Shown here: positions 43,288 through 52,296 of the stretch, one piece after another
How positions within the stretch are numbered: the stretch's first letter is position 1
How the letters are laid out: the number at the start of each line of letters is the position of its first letter
Position numbers and translations under genes: made by a program
Assembly (NCBI GenBank): GCA_964607245.1
Contig: CAZSIB010000006.1
Location: 1-64,000 of the forward strand
Source of the DNA: CAZLPZ01 sp964607245
GTDB taxonomy: Bacteria; Pseudomonadota; Alphaproteobacteria; Micavibrionales; Micavibrionaceae
Direction of reading: 5' to 3'
Length of the DNA stretch: 64,000 bases
Notes under the pieces: model-generated
Seen by the model: only the letters and a program-made list of their open reading frames with translations
Told to the model about the DNA's origin: nothing
Databases searched by the model: none

Positions 43288-43839
43288 CTAATACCCTTTC
43301 GGATTGGCTTTCAGGAAATCAATTTCTTCGGGCGTAGACGCGCGTTTCAAAACCGCGTTTCGGTGTGGAAACCGCCCGAATTTTTCAATGACGCGAAGAT
43401 GTTTAAGCGCATAATCATAAGAGAGCGGATCATCGCCCTTCATTTTTTCAAACAGCGCAACCGATTTTTTTTGGTCCTGAAGATGTTCACTGTGTTCAAA
43501 GGGAAGATAAATGAAACGCCGCTTGGCCCCTGGCATCACCTGATCAAACCCTTTTGAAATGGCAAGTTTGGCGACCACAATCGCCTGACGGTCGCTTTCA
43601 TAGGCGCGCGCGGTCCCGCGGAACATATTACGGGGAAATTGATCATAAAGAACACAAAGGGCCAGGCACCCATCCGGGTCATTTTGCCAATGATCACACC
43701 CGCCCAGCCGCGCAAAATCATAGGCCGGCATAAACCGTTCGCGCAAATCTGCATCAAAGGATTCATTCACCTGAAACCAAAGCGCAGGTGGCGTTTCATC
43801 AAACCAAAAACTTAAAATCTCGTCGCGGTAATCTTTCAA
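43288..43839 (-). CDS. DUF924 family protein
   Basis: A 183-residue protein matching DUF924: IxxFWF (ILSFWFDETPP), LCVLYDQFPRNMFRGTARAYESD (quoted in part), FIYLPFEHSE and RFPHRNAVLKR, a helical fold related to TPR-like proteins. Function is not established. The start is TTG 43839, with GGAGG six bases upstream; no ATG fits. It lies downstream of the bc1 operon. Confidence 0.85.
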   Translation of the reverse strand: MKDYRDEILSFWFDETPPALWFQVNESFDADLRERFMPAYDFARLGGCDHWQNDPDGCLALCVLYDQFPRNMFRGTARAYESDRQAIVVAKLAISKGFDQVMPGAKRRFIYLPFEHSEHLQDQKKSVALFEKMKGDDPLSYDYALKHLRVIEKFGRFPHRNAVLKRASTPEEIDFLKANPKGY

Positions 43840-43867
43840 CGCTGCCTCCGCATATCAGCCGCGTGAT

Positions 43868-44176
43868 CTAGGGTCCGGCGCTTAGATGGGCGCGCATCGC
43901 CATATATTTTTTCTCGTACCGACGCGCCAGAAAAGACAGGAAAAGAGCCGGTAAAAACATCGCCACAACCATGCCAATGGTTGATACATCACGCAAGGCC
44001 GCGAGTGGATCAGGCGCAATACGCCGCGCATACACGCCGGCGAACACGAAAAACCCGCAAAGAACAAAGACCAGCGACAAGCCATAGCATATCTTGGCCT
44101 GGTAATACGCCATCTTCAACTGGACCATTTGGTCTGTTGTATTCGGTATCTCCGCAGGGGGTGGCGTGTCATTCAT
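43868..44176 (-). CDS. Small two-helix membrane protein
   Basis: A 102-residue protein with two membrane segments, YGLSLVFVLCGFFVFAGVY (about 31-49) and TIGMVVAMFLPALFLSFLA (about 66-84), joined by a short loop, and polar ends. It lies 12 bases after petC on the same strand, so it may be part of the bc1 operon. No family is recognised; a small accessory subunit is possible but unproven. Confidence 0.6.
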   Translation of the reverse strand: MNDTPPPAEIPNTTDQMVQLKMAYYQAKICYGLSLVFVLCGFFVFAGVYARRIAPDPLAALRDVSTIGMVVAMFLPALFLSFLARRYEKKYMAMRAHLSAGP

Positions 44177-44188
44177 CCCATGCGTCCC

Positions 44189-44962
44189 CTAATGCAACGA
44201 CGCCCAGATTTTACGTTTCACGGCATACATGAGTAGCGCAAAGATCGAAAGGAAAAGGATCACCTTGACCCCCATGCGCTTGCGCGCCTCCATTTCAGGT
44301 TCGGCCGCCCAGGTGAGGAAATGCGCGACATCACGGGCATATTGGTCAAGCGTTTGGGGTGTACCGTCCTCATACGTGATTTGCCCGTCCGAAAGCGGCG
44401 GCGCCATGGCAATCACATTCCCCGGCATCGTATGATTCCAGTATTGTCCGGAAAGCAGCATTTTATCGGCCGGCGCATGACCATACCCCGTTAAAATACC
44501 GTACACGTAATCTGCCCCGCCATGACGCGCCTTGGTGATGAGGGAAAGATCCGGAGGCAGCGCGCCGTTATTCGCAAATTTCGCGGCGTTATCATTCGGG
44601 AAGGGGGATTTAAAATGATCCGAGGATTTACCGGGACGTTCAACCATTTCCCCCTCTTCATTGGGGCCGTCCATCACGGTATAGGACGCGGCAATCGCCT
44701 TGACCTCATCTTCATTATACCCAAGGGCGGTTAAATTCCGGAACGCGACACGTTTCATCGCATGGCAGGCCGAACAGACCTCACGGTAGATTTTATACCC
44801 ACGCTGCAGCGCCGCGCGATCATACGTGCCCAAGGGGCCATCAAATGACCACGCCATATCGGGCGTTGCGGACCCATGAGATTCAGCCGCGTGGACGAGA
44901 GGTGCACCCGTTGTGAGGATCGCGCAAAGTGACATGAGGAGAATTTTTTTTGTTTTTGTCAT
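44189..44962 (-). CDS. petC: Cytochrome c1
   Basis: A 257-residue subunit of the ubiquinol-cytochrome c reductase. A signal peptide (LLMSLCAILTTGAPLVHA) precedes the periplasmic domain with the heme motif CSACH, MxxxxFRNL-type sequence (MKRVAFRNL), a methionine ligand segment (HTMPGNVIAMAPPLSDG), and a C-terminal anchor (VILFLSIFALLMYAVKRK). AAGGAG lies before ATG 44962. It passes electrons from the Rieske centre to soluble cytochrome c. Confidence 0.96.
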   Translation of the reverse strand: MTKTKKILLMSLCAILTTGAPLVHAAESHGSATPDMAWSFDGPLGTYDRAALQRGYKIYREVCSACHAMKRVAFRNLTALGYNEDEVKAIAASYTVMDGPNEEGEMVERPGKSSDHFKSPFPNDNAAKFANNGALPPDLSLITKARHGGADYVYGILTGYGHAPADKMLLSGQYWNHTMPGNVIAMAPPLSDGQITYEDGTPQTLDQYARDVAHFLTWAAEPEMEARKRMGVKVILFLSIFALLMYAVKRKIWASLH

Positions 44963-44974
44963 GATGATGTCTCC

Positions 44975-46243
44975 TTATCCATGCGCCTTCAAAACAGATT
45001 CATGAATACTGTTCGGCAACGGCAGCGCTTTTTCAATTTTTGAGAGCACCGGCAAAATCACCAAGAAAAACGCGAAGTAATACAAGGTGCAGACCTGGCC
45101 GATGATCACCCAAATGCCTTCGGGCGGGCGTCCTCCAGCTTGGGCTAGGGCAACCACCGCCAAAACGAGTACAATCAAGGCCACCCGATAAAGTGGGCGA
45201 TACCGGGCCGAGCGCACGGGATGACGATCGAGCCAGGGCAGCACGAACAAAAGGGCAATGGATCCAAACATGACAATCACGCCGCCCAGTTTTGCAGGGA
45301 TCAAGACAATGCCCGTGAACGGAATGCCAATATCAAAGGTAATGGCGCGCAGCATCGCGTAAAACGGCAAGAAATACCATTCCGGTACAATATGCGGCGG
45401 CGTCACCATCGGGTTCGCGGGGGTATAGTTATCAGGATGCCCCATCGCGTTTGGCATGTAAAAGATAAAGGCCGCATAAATAATCAAGAACACCATCAAG
45501 CCAAACGTATCCTTGATCGTATAATACGGATGGAAGGTCACGACATCTTGGGGCCCCTTGACGTCCAATCCCGTGGGGTTATTCGACCCCGTGACATGCA
45601 GCGCCCAGATATGGAGGAACACCACGCCAAAAATCACAAAGGGCAGCAAGAAATGAAGGGCAAAGAAACGGTTGAGCGTCGGGTTATCGACCGAGAATCC
45701 CCCCCAAAGGAGCGTCACGATATCATCCCCCACCAGCGGCACAGCCGAGAATAAGTTCGTGATGACAGTCGCGCCCCAGAAACTCATCTGGCCCCAGGGC
45801 AGCACATAGCCCATAAAGGCGGTTGCCATCATCAGGAGGAAAATGACCACGCCCAAAATCCACAAAATTTCGCGCGGTTGTTTATACGATCCGTAATACA
45901 TGCCCCGAAAAATATGAATGTACACGGCAATAAAAAAGAACGATGCGCCATTCGCATGGATATAGCGCAGAAGCCAACCATAGTTCACATCACGCATAAT
46001 CCGTTCGACGCTGTCAAACGCGCCTGTCGTACTGGGGTTGTAATTCATAGCGAGGAACAACCCCGTTGCGATCATCGTCACCAGCATGAACATGGCAATC
46101 GCGCCAAAGTTCCAGAAATAATTGAAATTCTTGGGTGTTGGGAACACACCGTATTCACGTTGCATCAACGTAAAAATCGGCAACCGGGAATCGATAAATT
46201 CAACCACCGGATTGGCAAAAGGGGTACGTGGACCAGCAGACAT
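44975..46243 (-). CDS. petB: Cytochrome b of the bc1 complex
   Basis: A 422-residue eight-helix membrane protein that oxidises ubiquinol. Paired histidine ligands lie in RYIHANGASFFFIAVYIHIFRG (quoted in part) and ALHFLLPFVIFGVVFLHIWALHVTGSNNP; the PEWY motif is IVPEWYFLPFYA. It is the central membrane subunit. Its upstream neighbour on the - strand is the FMN reductase, and petC follows 12 bases later. Confidence 0.97.
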   Translation of the reverse strand: MSAGPRTPFANPVVEFIDSRLPIFTLMQREYGVFPTPKNFNYFWNFGAIAMFMLVTMIATGLFLAMNYNPSTTGAFDSVERIMRDVNYGWLLRYIHANGASFFFIAVYIHIFRGMYYGSYKQPREILWILGVVIFLLMMATAFMGYVLPWGQMSFWGATVITNLFSAVPLVGDDIVTLLWGGFSVDNPTLNRFFALHFLLPFVIFGVVFLHIWALHVTGSNNPTGLDVKGPQDVVTFHPYYTIKDTFGLMVFLIIYAAFIFYMPNAMGHPDNYTPANPMVTPPHIVPEWYFLPFYAMLRAITFDIGIPFTGIVLIPAKLGGVIVMFGSIALLFVLPWLDRHPVRSARYRPLYRVALIVLVLAVVALAQAGGRPPEGIWVIIGQVCTLYYFAFFLVILPVLSKIEKALPLPNSIHESVLKAHG

Positions 46244-46276
46244 GATGCGTTTTTTCTCCGTTAACAGCCTTTAATC

Positions 46277-46885
46277 TTACATCCCATAGGGGTATCGCGT
46301 ATCAAACAAATCGCCTTCTTGGCGGACCGGCGCAAGCGCGCGGGCATACCGCAGCAAAATATTGAGCGCGAAATCCGCGCGGCCACGAATATATTCATCA
46401 TCTTTACTGGCTGGTTGATCGCCTTTAAACACCTCGGCCACATTCCGAATGATGAGATGTTCGGGCAGATACGCGATCTTGTTATTCTTGTAACTAGAGG
46501 TCCGCATTTCGTTGATAGGATAGGATCCGCCCGATCCGGTCGAGACCGACACCAAAAGCGCAGGCTTATGCCCCACCATTGATTCATGGGTATACAGCAT
46601 GAAATTTTTAATTGCGGCCGAGGTCATGCCCGCCCATTCCGGCGTTAACACAACCAAGCCATCGGCGGTCCGGAGCTGTGCCGCATAGGGGGCAAAAATG
46701 CGGGTTAAATCACTTTCGGGTTCCCACGCGCGTTCATCCCAAAGGGGTAACGGGTTTCCTTCCAGTTTAATCACATCCGTTGTGGCGCCAGCCAAAACAC
46801 CCAAACGCGCAGCCAGATAATCGGCCACGCGACCCGTTTGAGACCCTTTACGATGGGATCCAGAGATCAGAACAATATGCGCCAT
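46277..46885 (-). CDS. NAD(P)H-dependent FMN reductase, inside the bc1 operon
   Basis: A 202-residue flavodoxin-fold reductase. The FMN phosphate loop is ISGSHRKGSQTGRVADYL (GSxRxxS pattern) and the second signature is LTPEWAGMTSAAIKNFMLY. Such enzymes reduce flavins, quinones or azo compounds. Its ATG follows the petA stop by three bases, and petB starts downstream, so it lies within the petABC operon where no gene is normally found. A quinone-related role is an attractive inference. Confidence 0.8.
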   Translation of the reverse strand: MAHIVLISGSHRKGSQTGRVADYLAARLGVLAGATTDVIKLEGNPLPLWDERAWEPESDLTRIFAPYAAQLRTADGLVVLTPEWAGMTSAAIKNFMLYTHESMVGHKPALLVSVSTGSGGSYPINEMRTSSYKNNKIAYLPEHLIIRNVAEVFKGDQPASKDDEYIRGRADFALNILLRYARALAPVRQEGDLFDTRYPYGM

Positions 46886-46888
46886 AGC

Positions 46889-47470
46889 CTATCCAATTCG
46901 AATGATGGTGTCAGAGATAAATTCATAGGGCGGGACGGCCAAGTTTTTCGGCGCAGGCCCTTTCCGGATGCGCCCCGAGGTATCGTAATGTGATCCGTGA
47001 CAGGGGCAAAACCACCCGCCAAATTCCCCGTGCGAATCCGTAACCTTCTGACCCGACGGCACACACCCGAGATGCGTACACACCCCAACCAAAACCAACC
47101 ATTCTTCCTTCCCCGATTTGACACGCACGTCATCGGTTTCGGGGTCACGCAAGGTCGCAACATCGGTCGCGCGGGCGGCTTGAATTTCATCGGCTGTGCG
47201 CCGACGGATAAAGACCGGCTTTCCTTGCCAGACTTCGGTTTTGGATTGCCCCGGTTCAAGGCCCGCCACGTTTACTTCGATCTTCGAGAGTGCGAGCGTA
47301 TCTGCGGCCGGGTTCATGGAATCGATAAGTGGCCAGGCCGCGACGCCCGCGCCCACGGCACCCATGGCGCCCGCACTTAAGAACAGGAAATCGCGGCGCG
47401 TCGGATCAGCACAGGCACCGTCCGAACATGCACAACCACAGGGATTGTCAGGAGTTTTTAGAGACGACAT
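46889..47470 (-). CDS. petA: Rieske iron-sulfur protein of the bc1 complex
   Basis: A 193-residue protein with a twin-arginine-like signal and anchor (TRRDFLFLSAGAMGAVGAG), a periplasmic domain, and the 2Fe-2S motifs CTHLGCVP and CPCHGSHYD. The cysteines form the usual disulfide and the histidines ligate iron. It heads the operon and is followed by the FMN reductase. Confidence 0.97.
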   Translation of the reverse strand: MSSLKTPDNPCGCACSDGACADPTRRDFLFLSAGAMGAVGAGVAAWPLIDSMNPAADTLALSKIEVNVAGLEPGQSKTEVWQGKPVFIRRRTADEIQAARATDVATLRDPETDDVRVKSGKEEWLVLVGVCTHLGCVPSGQKVTDSHGEFGGWFCPCHGSHYDTSGRIRKGPAPKNLAVPPYEFISDTIIRIG

Positions 47471-47593
47471 GATTTCTATATGATTTGTATAAAAAGATTA
47501 GGGGATCTGTATTCAAGTAACCTCTCAACGTTAGGCGTGGCCCGCGCCCTTGTCAATCGCATACGGGACCTGATAGCTTAAATATATGGATAA

Positions 47594-48451
47594 TTAGGCA
47601 GCGACACCCCAGGGGCGCGGCTGTAAGGCTGCCGGTCGGATATCAATTGCCCGCGCGGCGCTCAAAACCATCTGGCGTGCAGCAGGATCGAGTGGATATC
47701 GACTTACACTTATCCAAAATGCATCCGCAAGGGCGATCGATTGCGGGTCCCGCGCGGATCCGGCATTTCGCCAATGAGCACTTAATTCTTGCGCATTTCC
47801 CACAAAAACAGCCCCTTTTGGCGTGCGCGACAACGACACAATCCCCATTTCGAGCGTGCCCTTTTGGCCTGTTGGGGCAATGGTTGCGGTAATCCGGTTC
47901 CCCTGGGGATGTTTGATATCATAATCCGTCAGAACGCGCGTGGCAGGGCCCGTATGGGCTGGGTCAAGCGCCGCCATCATGCGCAAGGTCATCCGGCGAT
48001 GGTCGTGTGTATGGACCGCCCCCCATTTTTGAACGATGGGATCATCGCGCCAAAAATGATACGCCTGAACACGTTTTTCCGGTGCAAGAGACGGTAGGAC
48101 ATGATGTGCGAAGAACCAACTGGTTTCTTTTGGAAAAGTTCGAAGTGCATCTTGATAGGCACGAAAAGCCCCGACAAGCCATTCTTGGGTGCGGGACGTC
48201 TGGGCAGGAGAAGCCATTCCGGGCGCAAAGCCCTGGAATAAGTGATAAATTTTCTGCCGTTCGGCACGTGTCAGACGAATTTCTGCGGCCCGTTCAGGCG
48301 GTGGCGAAGCGATGACGGGCGCTGATCTCCTCGGGGCTTGCGAAGCCTCATCCATCCGCATGGAGGGTGGAATCGGGATCAGGCCTCGGTTATCCAAAGG
48401 GCGATACCAATCAAGAAAATTTCCAATCCCTGGCAGATCACGCCACCCCAT
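47594..48451 (-). CDS. Hypothetical protein, 285 residues
   Basis: Starts MGWRDLPGIGNFLDWYRPLD, with AGAGGAT upstream. A Pro/Arg-rich linker (residues 30-60) precedes a helical domain with AERQKIYHLFQGFAPGMA and a mixed domain containing RITATIAPTGQKGTLEMGIV. No membrane segment or signal peptide. No family is recognised. It lies between the bc1 operon and the helicase on the same strand. Confidence 0.65.
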   Translation of the reverse strand: MGWRDLPGIGNFLDWYRPLDNRGLIPIPPSMRMDEASQAPRRSAPVIASPPPERAAEIRLTRAERQKIYHLFQGFAPGMASPAQTSRTQEWLVGAFRAYQDALRTFPKETSWFFAHHVLPSLAPEKRVQAYHFWRDDPIVQKWGAVHTHDHRRMTLRMMAALDPAHTGPATRVLTDYDIKHPQGNRITATIAPTGQKGTLEMGIVSLSRTPKGAVFVGNAQELSAHWRNAGSARDPQSIALADAFWISVSRYPLDPAARQMVLSAARAIDIRPAALQPRPWGVAA

Positions 48452-48549
48452 CGATTTACATCCTCTTATAAGATTTTTTATTTGTCAGAACCGTATACAA
48501 ATACTTTTATTCCGTCAAGATAAATATCTTCTTTTATAGAGGCTTTCGA

Positions 48550-49773
48550 TCACCCACGCCCGCGGGATTTGCGTGGTGTCTGACGACGAGCCTGGGCATC
48601 CCCCGGATCGCCACGATAGCGACGTGGAGGCTTTTTGGCACCTTGAGGCCGCGCCCCGGTACGCCCTTCACGGGACGCGGATGCCGCCTCGGGGTCGATC
48701 AAACGCACAATTGCTTGCCATTTGGCGCGGTCGGCGGGTGTAATGAAATTCACAGCTTCACCACTGGCTCCGGCACGCGCGGTCCGGCCAATGCGGTGAA
48801 TATAATCCTCGGGGCATTGCGGCAAGTCATAGTTGATGACGTGTTCGATATGGGGAATATCGAGACCGCGCGCCGCGACGTCTGTCGCGACCAGCACCCG
48901 AAACTGCTTATCCCGAAACGCCTGGATCACGCGGTCGCGCCGACGTTGTTGCAAATCGCCGTGGATCGCATCCGCCGCATATCCGGCCCGGTCCAGTTTT
49001 GTGGCCATCCGGTCGGCGCCATATTTCGTTTTCACAAAAACGATGACTGATCCTTGACGTTCATCGAGTTGCGCGTTCAAAGCCTGTTGCTTTTCGCCGT
49101 CCGTTAAATGGATTTGGGCTTGTTTAATATTCACCGCCGGACGGTTTGTTTCCCCCACCGAAATACGCACAGGTTTAACCAAATAACGCGCAGCCATTTT
49201 TAAGATTTGGGACGGCAATGTCGCCGAAAACATCAATGTTTGCCGCGGTTCTTTCATTTGATCGATAATTTTCTCAATCTGAATGCCAAACCCCATATCG
49301 AGCATCCGGTCTGTCTCATCGAGCACCAGAAAGTCCGCCGCCGCCAAACGCAACGACCGGCGCATGAGATGGTCGTTAATACGACCCGGCGTCCCGACAA
49401 TCACGCGCGGTTTACGTTGAAGCTGATTGAGTTGTCGGCCAATCGCCTCGCCGCCGATAAGACACGCGGCCCCAATATCCTGATGATGTGCAAGCAACGG
49501 CATCATCACCGACATCACCTGAACTGCCAGTTCGCGGGTCGGCGTCATCACAAGCGCGAGACTGCGGGGCGCGTTAATTAAATGCTGGACAAGCGGCAAA
49601 GCAAACGCGGCGGTTTTGCCGGTTCCGGTTGATGCGGTGCCCAAAACATCTTGTCCGGCAAGCGCAGGGGGAATCGCCTGGGCCTGAATCGGCGTGGGTG
49701 TTGTAAAATTCATACCCGCAAGGGCACGGAGCAGCGTGTCGGACAAGCCGAACGTCTCAAAAGTCGTTGTCAT
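48550..49773 (-). CDS. DEAD-box RNA helicase
   Basis: A 407-residue RhlE/DeaD-like helicase. The Q motif is FGL..TPIQAQAIP, motif I is ASTGTGKTAAF, motif II reads LDETDRML (DETD instead of DEAD), motif III is SAT, and the C-terminal domain has VATDVAARGLDIP and HRIGRTARAG. A short basic tail (KKPPRRYRGD) follows. The start is ATG 49773 with AAAGGA upstream; the frame extends to 49920 without support. It probably remodels ribosomal RNA or mRNA, often in the cold. Confidence 0.92.
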   Translation of the reverse strand: MTTTFETFGLSDTLLRALAGMNFTTPTPIQAQAIPPALAGQDVLGTASTGTGKTAAFALPLVQHLINAPRSLALVMTPTRELAVQVMSVMMPLLAHHQDIGAACLIGGEAIGRQLNQLQRKPRVIVGTPGRINDHLMRRSLRLAAADFLVLDETDRMLDMGFGIQIEKIIDQMKEPRQTLMFSATLPSQILKMAARYLVKPVRISVGETNRPAVNIKQAQIHLTDGEKQQALNAQLDERQGSVIVFVKTKYGADRMATKLDRAGYAADAIHGDLQQRRRDRVIQAFRDKQFRVLVATDVAARGLDIPHIEHVINYDLPQCPEDYIHRIGRTARAGASGEAVNFITPADRAKWQAIVRLIDPEAASASREGRTGARPQGAKKPPRRYRGDPGDAQARRQTPRKSRGRG

Positions 49774-50231
49774 GGAAATAAAATCCTTTTTGATCATGTG
49801 GTCGAACGGACAAATCACCATTGATTTAAGTCCGTGGGTTAAAGCGGCGCTTCCAAAGAAGAACGCCCAAAACTCTTTAACCAACACACGACAAAAAGCG
49901 GTTTTAATGAATAAAACCAAGATATACTGGAAGAGCTTAATCTTAACGTTGCGCGGACTATATCGACTATATTTCAGAAATACAAGGGAATTATTTGGTT
50001 CTTGTTCTTGTATTTATTCGCGTTGTTTTGCTTATTCATAACGGCCATTTATGTAACAAAATGTCATGTTTTTATAATTTTATTGCAATTTTATTATATT
50101 AACCATAATAACAATTGCAGAGCGCACCACGTTCTGGCAATGTCATATCCAGGCATTCAAGGACAGCAAGGAAAAATCCCACCGCCTTGGATGAAAAATG
50201 AAACCCGACCCATTTTTTAAAGGTGTGTAAA
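49774..50231. other. AT-rich divergent region between helicase and small gene
   Basis: About 458 bases without a credible gene. It should hold the helicase promoter and a long 5' leader, and on the + side the promoter of the 104-residue gene, with AT-rich stretches such as the run near 50070-50110. A 26-codon frame starting at 50140 has no RBS. A structured, cold-responsive leader is possible. I see no terminator. Confidence 0.45.
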
Positions 50232-50546
50232 ATGGCAAAAAACGCAAAATTTAATCGCGGTCATACAAATAAATATTTCGCAGCCGCCCTTCGTGGCACC
50301 AATCTTGATGAACTTTACGAACGTGGGGATGAAGATGATACTCTGCATGGCGGACTTGTCCCCCGTCAAAAAGTGTTTTCGGCCGCCGCGAAGACACCGA
50401 AAAACGCCGATGGATCCCGTATGACACAGGAACAGATTGATGCCGATAAAGCAAGAAAAGCAGCCGAATGGGTCGCAAAACAAAAGGCAAGTGACACAGA
50501 ATTGGCAAAGCGCATAACGGCCCTCATCGCCCCGCCCCAAGCCTAA
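50232..50546 (+). CDS. Hypothetical protein, 104 residues
   Basis: Starts MAKNAKFNRGHTNKYFAAAL, with AAAGG ten bases upstream of ATG 50232. A charged, mostly helical protein with an acidic patch (ELYERGDEDDTLHGG) and a Lys/Ala-rich helix. No family is recognised. It has its own terminator at 50582-50605, so it is a monocistronic unit. Confidence 0.65.
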   Translation: MAKNAKFNRGHTNKYFAAALRGTNLDELYERGDEDDTLHGGLVPRQKVFSAAAKTPKNADGSRMTQEQIDADKARKAAEWVAKQKASDTELAKRITALIAPPQA

Positions 50547-50581
50547 TCTCAATCTTGCCCCCGCGATGAATTTCTGCGACA

Positions 50582-50613
50582 ACGGGACGACCTTAATCGT
50601 CCCGTTTTATTTT
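50582..50613 (+). terminator. Rho-independent terminator after the 104-residue gene
   Basis: ACGGGACGA (50582-50590) pairs perfectly with TCGTCCCGT (50597-50605) around a CCTTAA loop, followed by TTTATTTTA. It is the clearest intrinsic terminator in the window. It also argues that the uracil-DNA glycosylase does not start at ATG 50566. Confidence 0.88.
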
Positions 50614-50628
50614 ACCTTGTGTGCCACG

Positions 50629-51309
50629 ATGTCCCTGCCCGTTCGTTCTCATGCGACCTCCGCCTCCTTTACCAACCCCGGCAAGGATTGCGCGCGATGC
50701 CCGCGTCTGTGCTCCTTTCGTGCTATTAATCAACAAAAATTCCCCGACAAATATAACGCGCCTGTCCCGGGATTTGGCGATCTTGCGACCGCGCGGTTGC
50801 TGGTTGTGGGCCTCGCGCCCGGCTTACGCGGAGCGAATTTCTCAGGGCGGCCGTTCACGGGGGATTTTGCGGGGGATTTACTCTACAGCGCACTTTTGCG
50901 TTTTGGTCATGCGCGCGGGACCTATGCCGCTCGAATTGACGACGGCGTTGAACTTGTGCGTGCGCGCATTACAAACGCCGTGCGCTGTGTGCCCCCCGAA
51001 AATAAACCAACCCCGGCAGAAATTAAAATCTGCCGTGACTTTTTGCGGGATGAAATCGCGGCACTGCCCCAGTTGCAGGTGATTTTAACCCTCGGGACCA
51101 TTTCCCATGATTCAACGCTCCGCGCGCTGTCCCTCAAACCCTCTGCCTATAAATTCGGACACGGGGCGGTGCACCACCTGGAAAACGGCCTTAAGATTGT
51201 GAATACGTACCACTCATCGCGCTATAATGTGAACACTGGGCGGTTAACCCATGCGATGTTTGACGATATTTTCCGGCTCATCGACCGGGAATTGGGGGAA
51301 AAAGCCTGA
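50629..51309 (+). CDS. Uracil-DNA glycosylase, family 5 (UdgB-like)
   Basis: A 226-residue DNA repair glycosylase with an iron-sulfur cluster. N-terminal cysteines CARCPRLC and later ones in VRCVPPENKPTPAEIKIC fit the four-cysteine pattern of families 4 and 5. Motif A is VVGLAPGLRGANFSGRPFTGD (quoted in part) and motif B is NTYHSSRYNVNTGR. The alanine in GLAPG, where family 4 has GEAPG, suggests family 5. ATG 50629 is chosen since upstream starts fall in a terminator. It removes uracil and other deaminated bases. Confidence 0.85.
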   Translation: MSLPVRSHATSASFTNPGKDCARCPRLCSFRAINQQKFPDKYNAPVPGFGDLATARLLVVGLAPGLRGANFSGRPFTGDFAGDLLYSALLRFGHARGTYAARIDDGVELVRARITNAVRCVPPENKPTPAEIKICRDFLRDEIAALPQLQVILTLGTISHDSTLRALSLKPSAYKFGHGAVHHLENGLKIVNTYHSSRYNVNTGRLTHAMFDDIFRLIDRELGEKA

Positions 51310-51312
51310 CGA

Positions 51313-51456
51313 TCAAACCATCGTCAGGCGCTTGCGGCCCTTGGCGCGGCGGCGGGCCAGCACTTCACGTCCAGCAGCGGTTTCCAAGCGTGAACGAAAG
51401 CCGTGACGGCGCTTGCGAATGGTTTTCGAGGGCTGATACGTACGTTTGGTCGACAT
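51313..51456 (-). CDS. rpmH: Ribosomal protein L34
   Basis: The 47-residue sequence STKRTYQPSKTIRKRRHGFR and LARRRAKGRKRL are L34 signatures. It is a 50S subunit protein. The start is ATG 51456. It is normally followed by rnpA; here the next downstream gene is the convergent glycosylase, so rnpA is not linked. Confidence 0.96.
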   Translation of the reverse strand: MSTKRTYQPSKTIRKRRHGFRSRLETAAGREVLARRRAKGRKRLTMV

Positions 51457-51642
51457 GATAAAACCTTGATTACGACAATTAAATAAGTTGTTGCTGGGCG
51501 GTTTATACGAGAAGACGGAACCCAAGTCAACGTAAAAATGAAGAAAGCGGCCCAAGCACGAATCTTCTTGCACGAACGCCAATCTCTGGCATGATGGGGC
51601 AAGTTATTTATCTAACCCTTTCAAACGACACCTGAAACCGCC

Positions 51643-52287
51643 ATGTATACAGACCAAAATTGGAACCCCGTGACCGGCCCCGAACTTGCCGGATTTATTG
51701 CCCATGTGAACCCGATTGACGGGAAATATCAGGCGTCCGAAACAACGACCCAGGTGGCATGGCGCCCCTTGTCCTTTTACGATTCAATCGTGCTGGTGCG
51801 CTTGACCGACCCAACCTGGAGCCCGCGGAATTTGGTCCTTTATTATCTGGTGGATCAGGGAAACCCCTATCGCCTGAACGGTCAATCTTGGCCCATTCAC
51901 GAAATCAACAGCAAGGCGCCCATCAAGGTCACGGAATCAAACGTGCTCGATTACCTCAAATTCTTTTGCTTTTTCGTACGCGGAGAAGAAGGTCCGTTCT
52001 TGATTGCGGAAAAAATTGACGATCCATACATGCCGAAAAACATGGACATGCAAACCCGTACCGTCATCGAAGGTACGCTTCGCGATGCGAGTTACGAAGG
52101 TAAAGACGCAAGTGGCAATTTTATGTGCGATGCCGTTGTGTTCTATTCGAACGCGCTGTTCATCGCAAATTTCCAAGTTCAGCCCAGTGGGTTTATCGAG
52201 ATGCTGGACGATGAAACGATCGCCTCTGACCTGCCTGTGCGGGTCGATGCCCCGATTGGCGAAACACGTCCACCCAAAGCGGCGTAA
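51643..52287 (+). CDS. Hypothetical protein, 214 residues
   Basis: A soluble beta-rich protein with tryptophans and aromatic strands (TDPTWSPRNLVLYYLVDQGN, FCFFVRGEEGPFLIAEKIDD quoted in part). No signal peptide. It begins MYTDQNWNPVTGPELAGFIA. It resembles conserved alphaproteobacterial hypothetical proteins, but no named domain is recognised. It stands alone between rpmH and the CYTH gene. Confidence 0.7.
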   Translation: MYTDQNWNPVTGPELAGFIAHVNPIDGKYQASETTTQVAWRPLSFYDSIVLVRLTDPTWSPRNLVLYYLVDQGNPYRLNGQSWPIHEINSKAPIKVTESNVLDYLKFFCFFVRGEEGPFLIAEKIDDPYMPKNMDMQTRTVIEGTLRDASYEGKDASGNFMCDAVVFYSNALFIANFQVQPSGFIEMLDDETIASDLPVRVDAPIGETRPPKAA

Positions 52288-52296
52288 GGGCACACG

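Noticed and set aside
50140..50220. 26-codon ORF MSYPGIQGQQGK..
   Set aside because: No ribosome binding site and no neighbour coupling; it lies in a probable leader.
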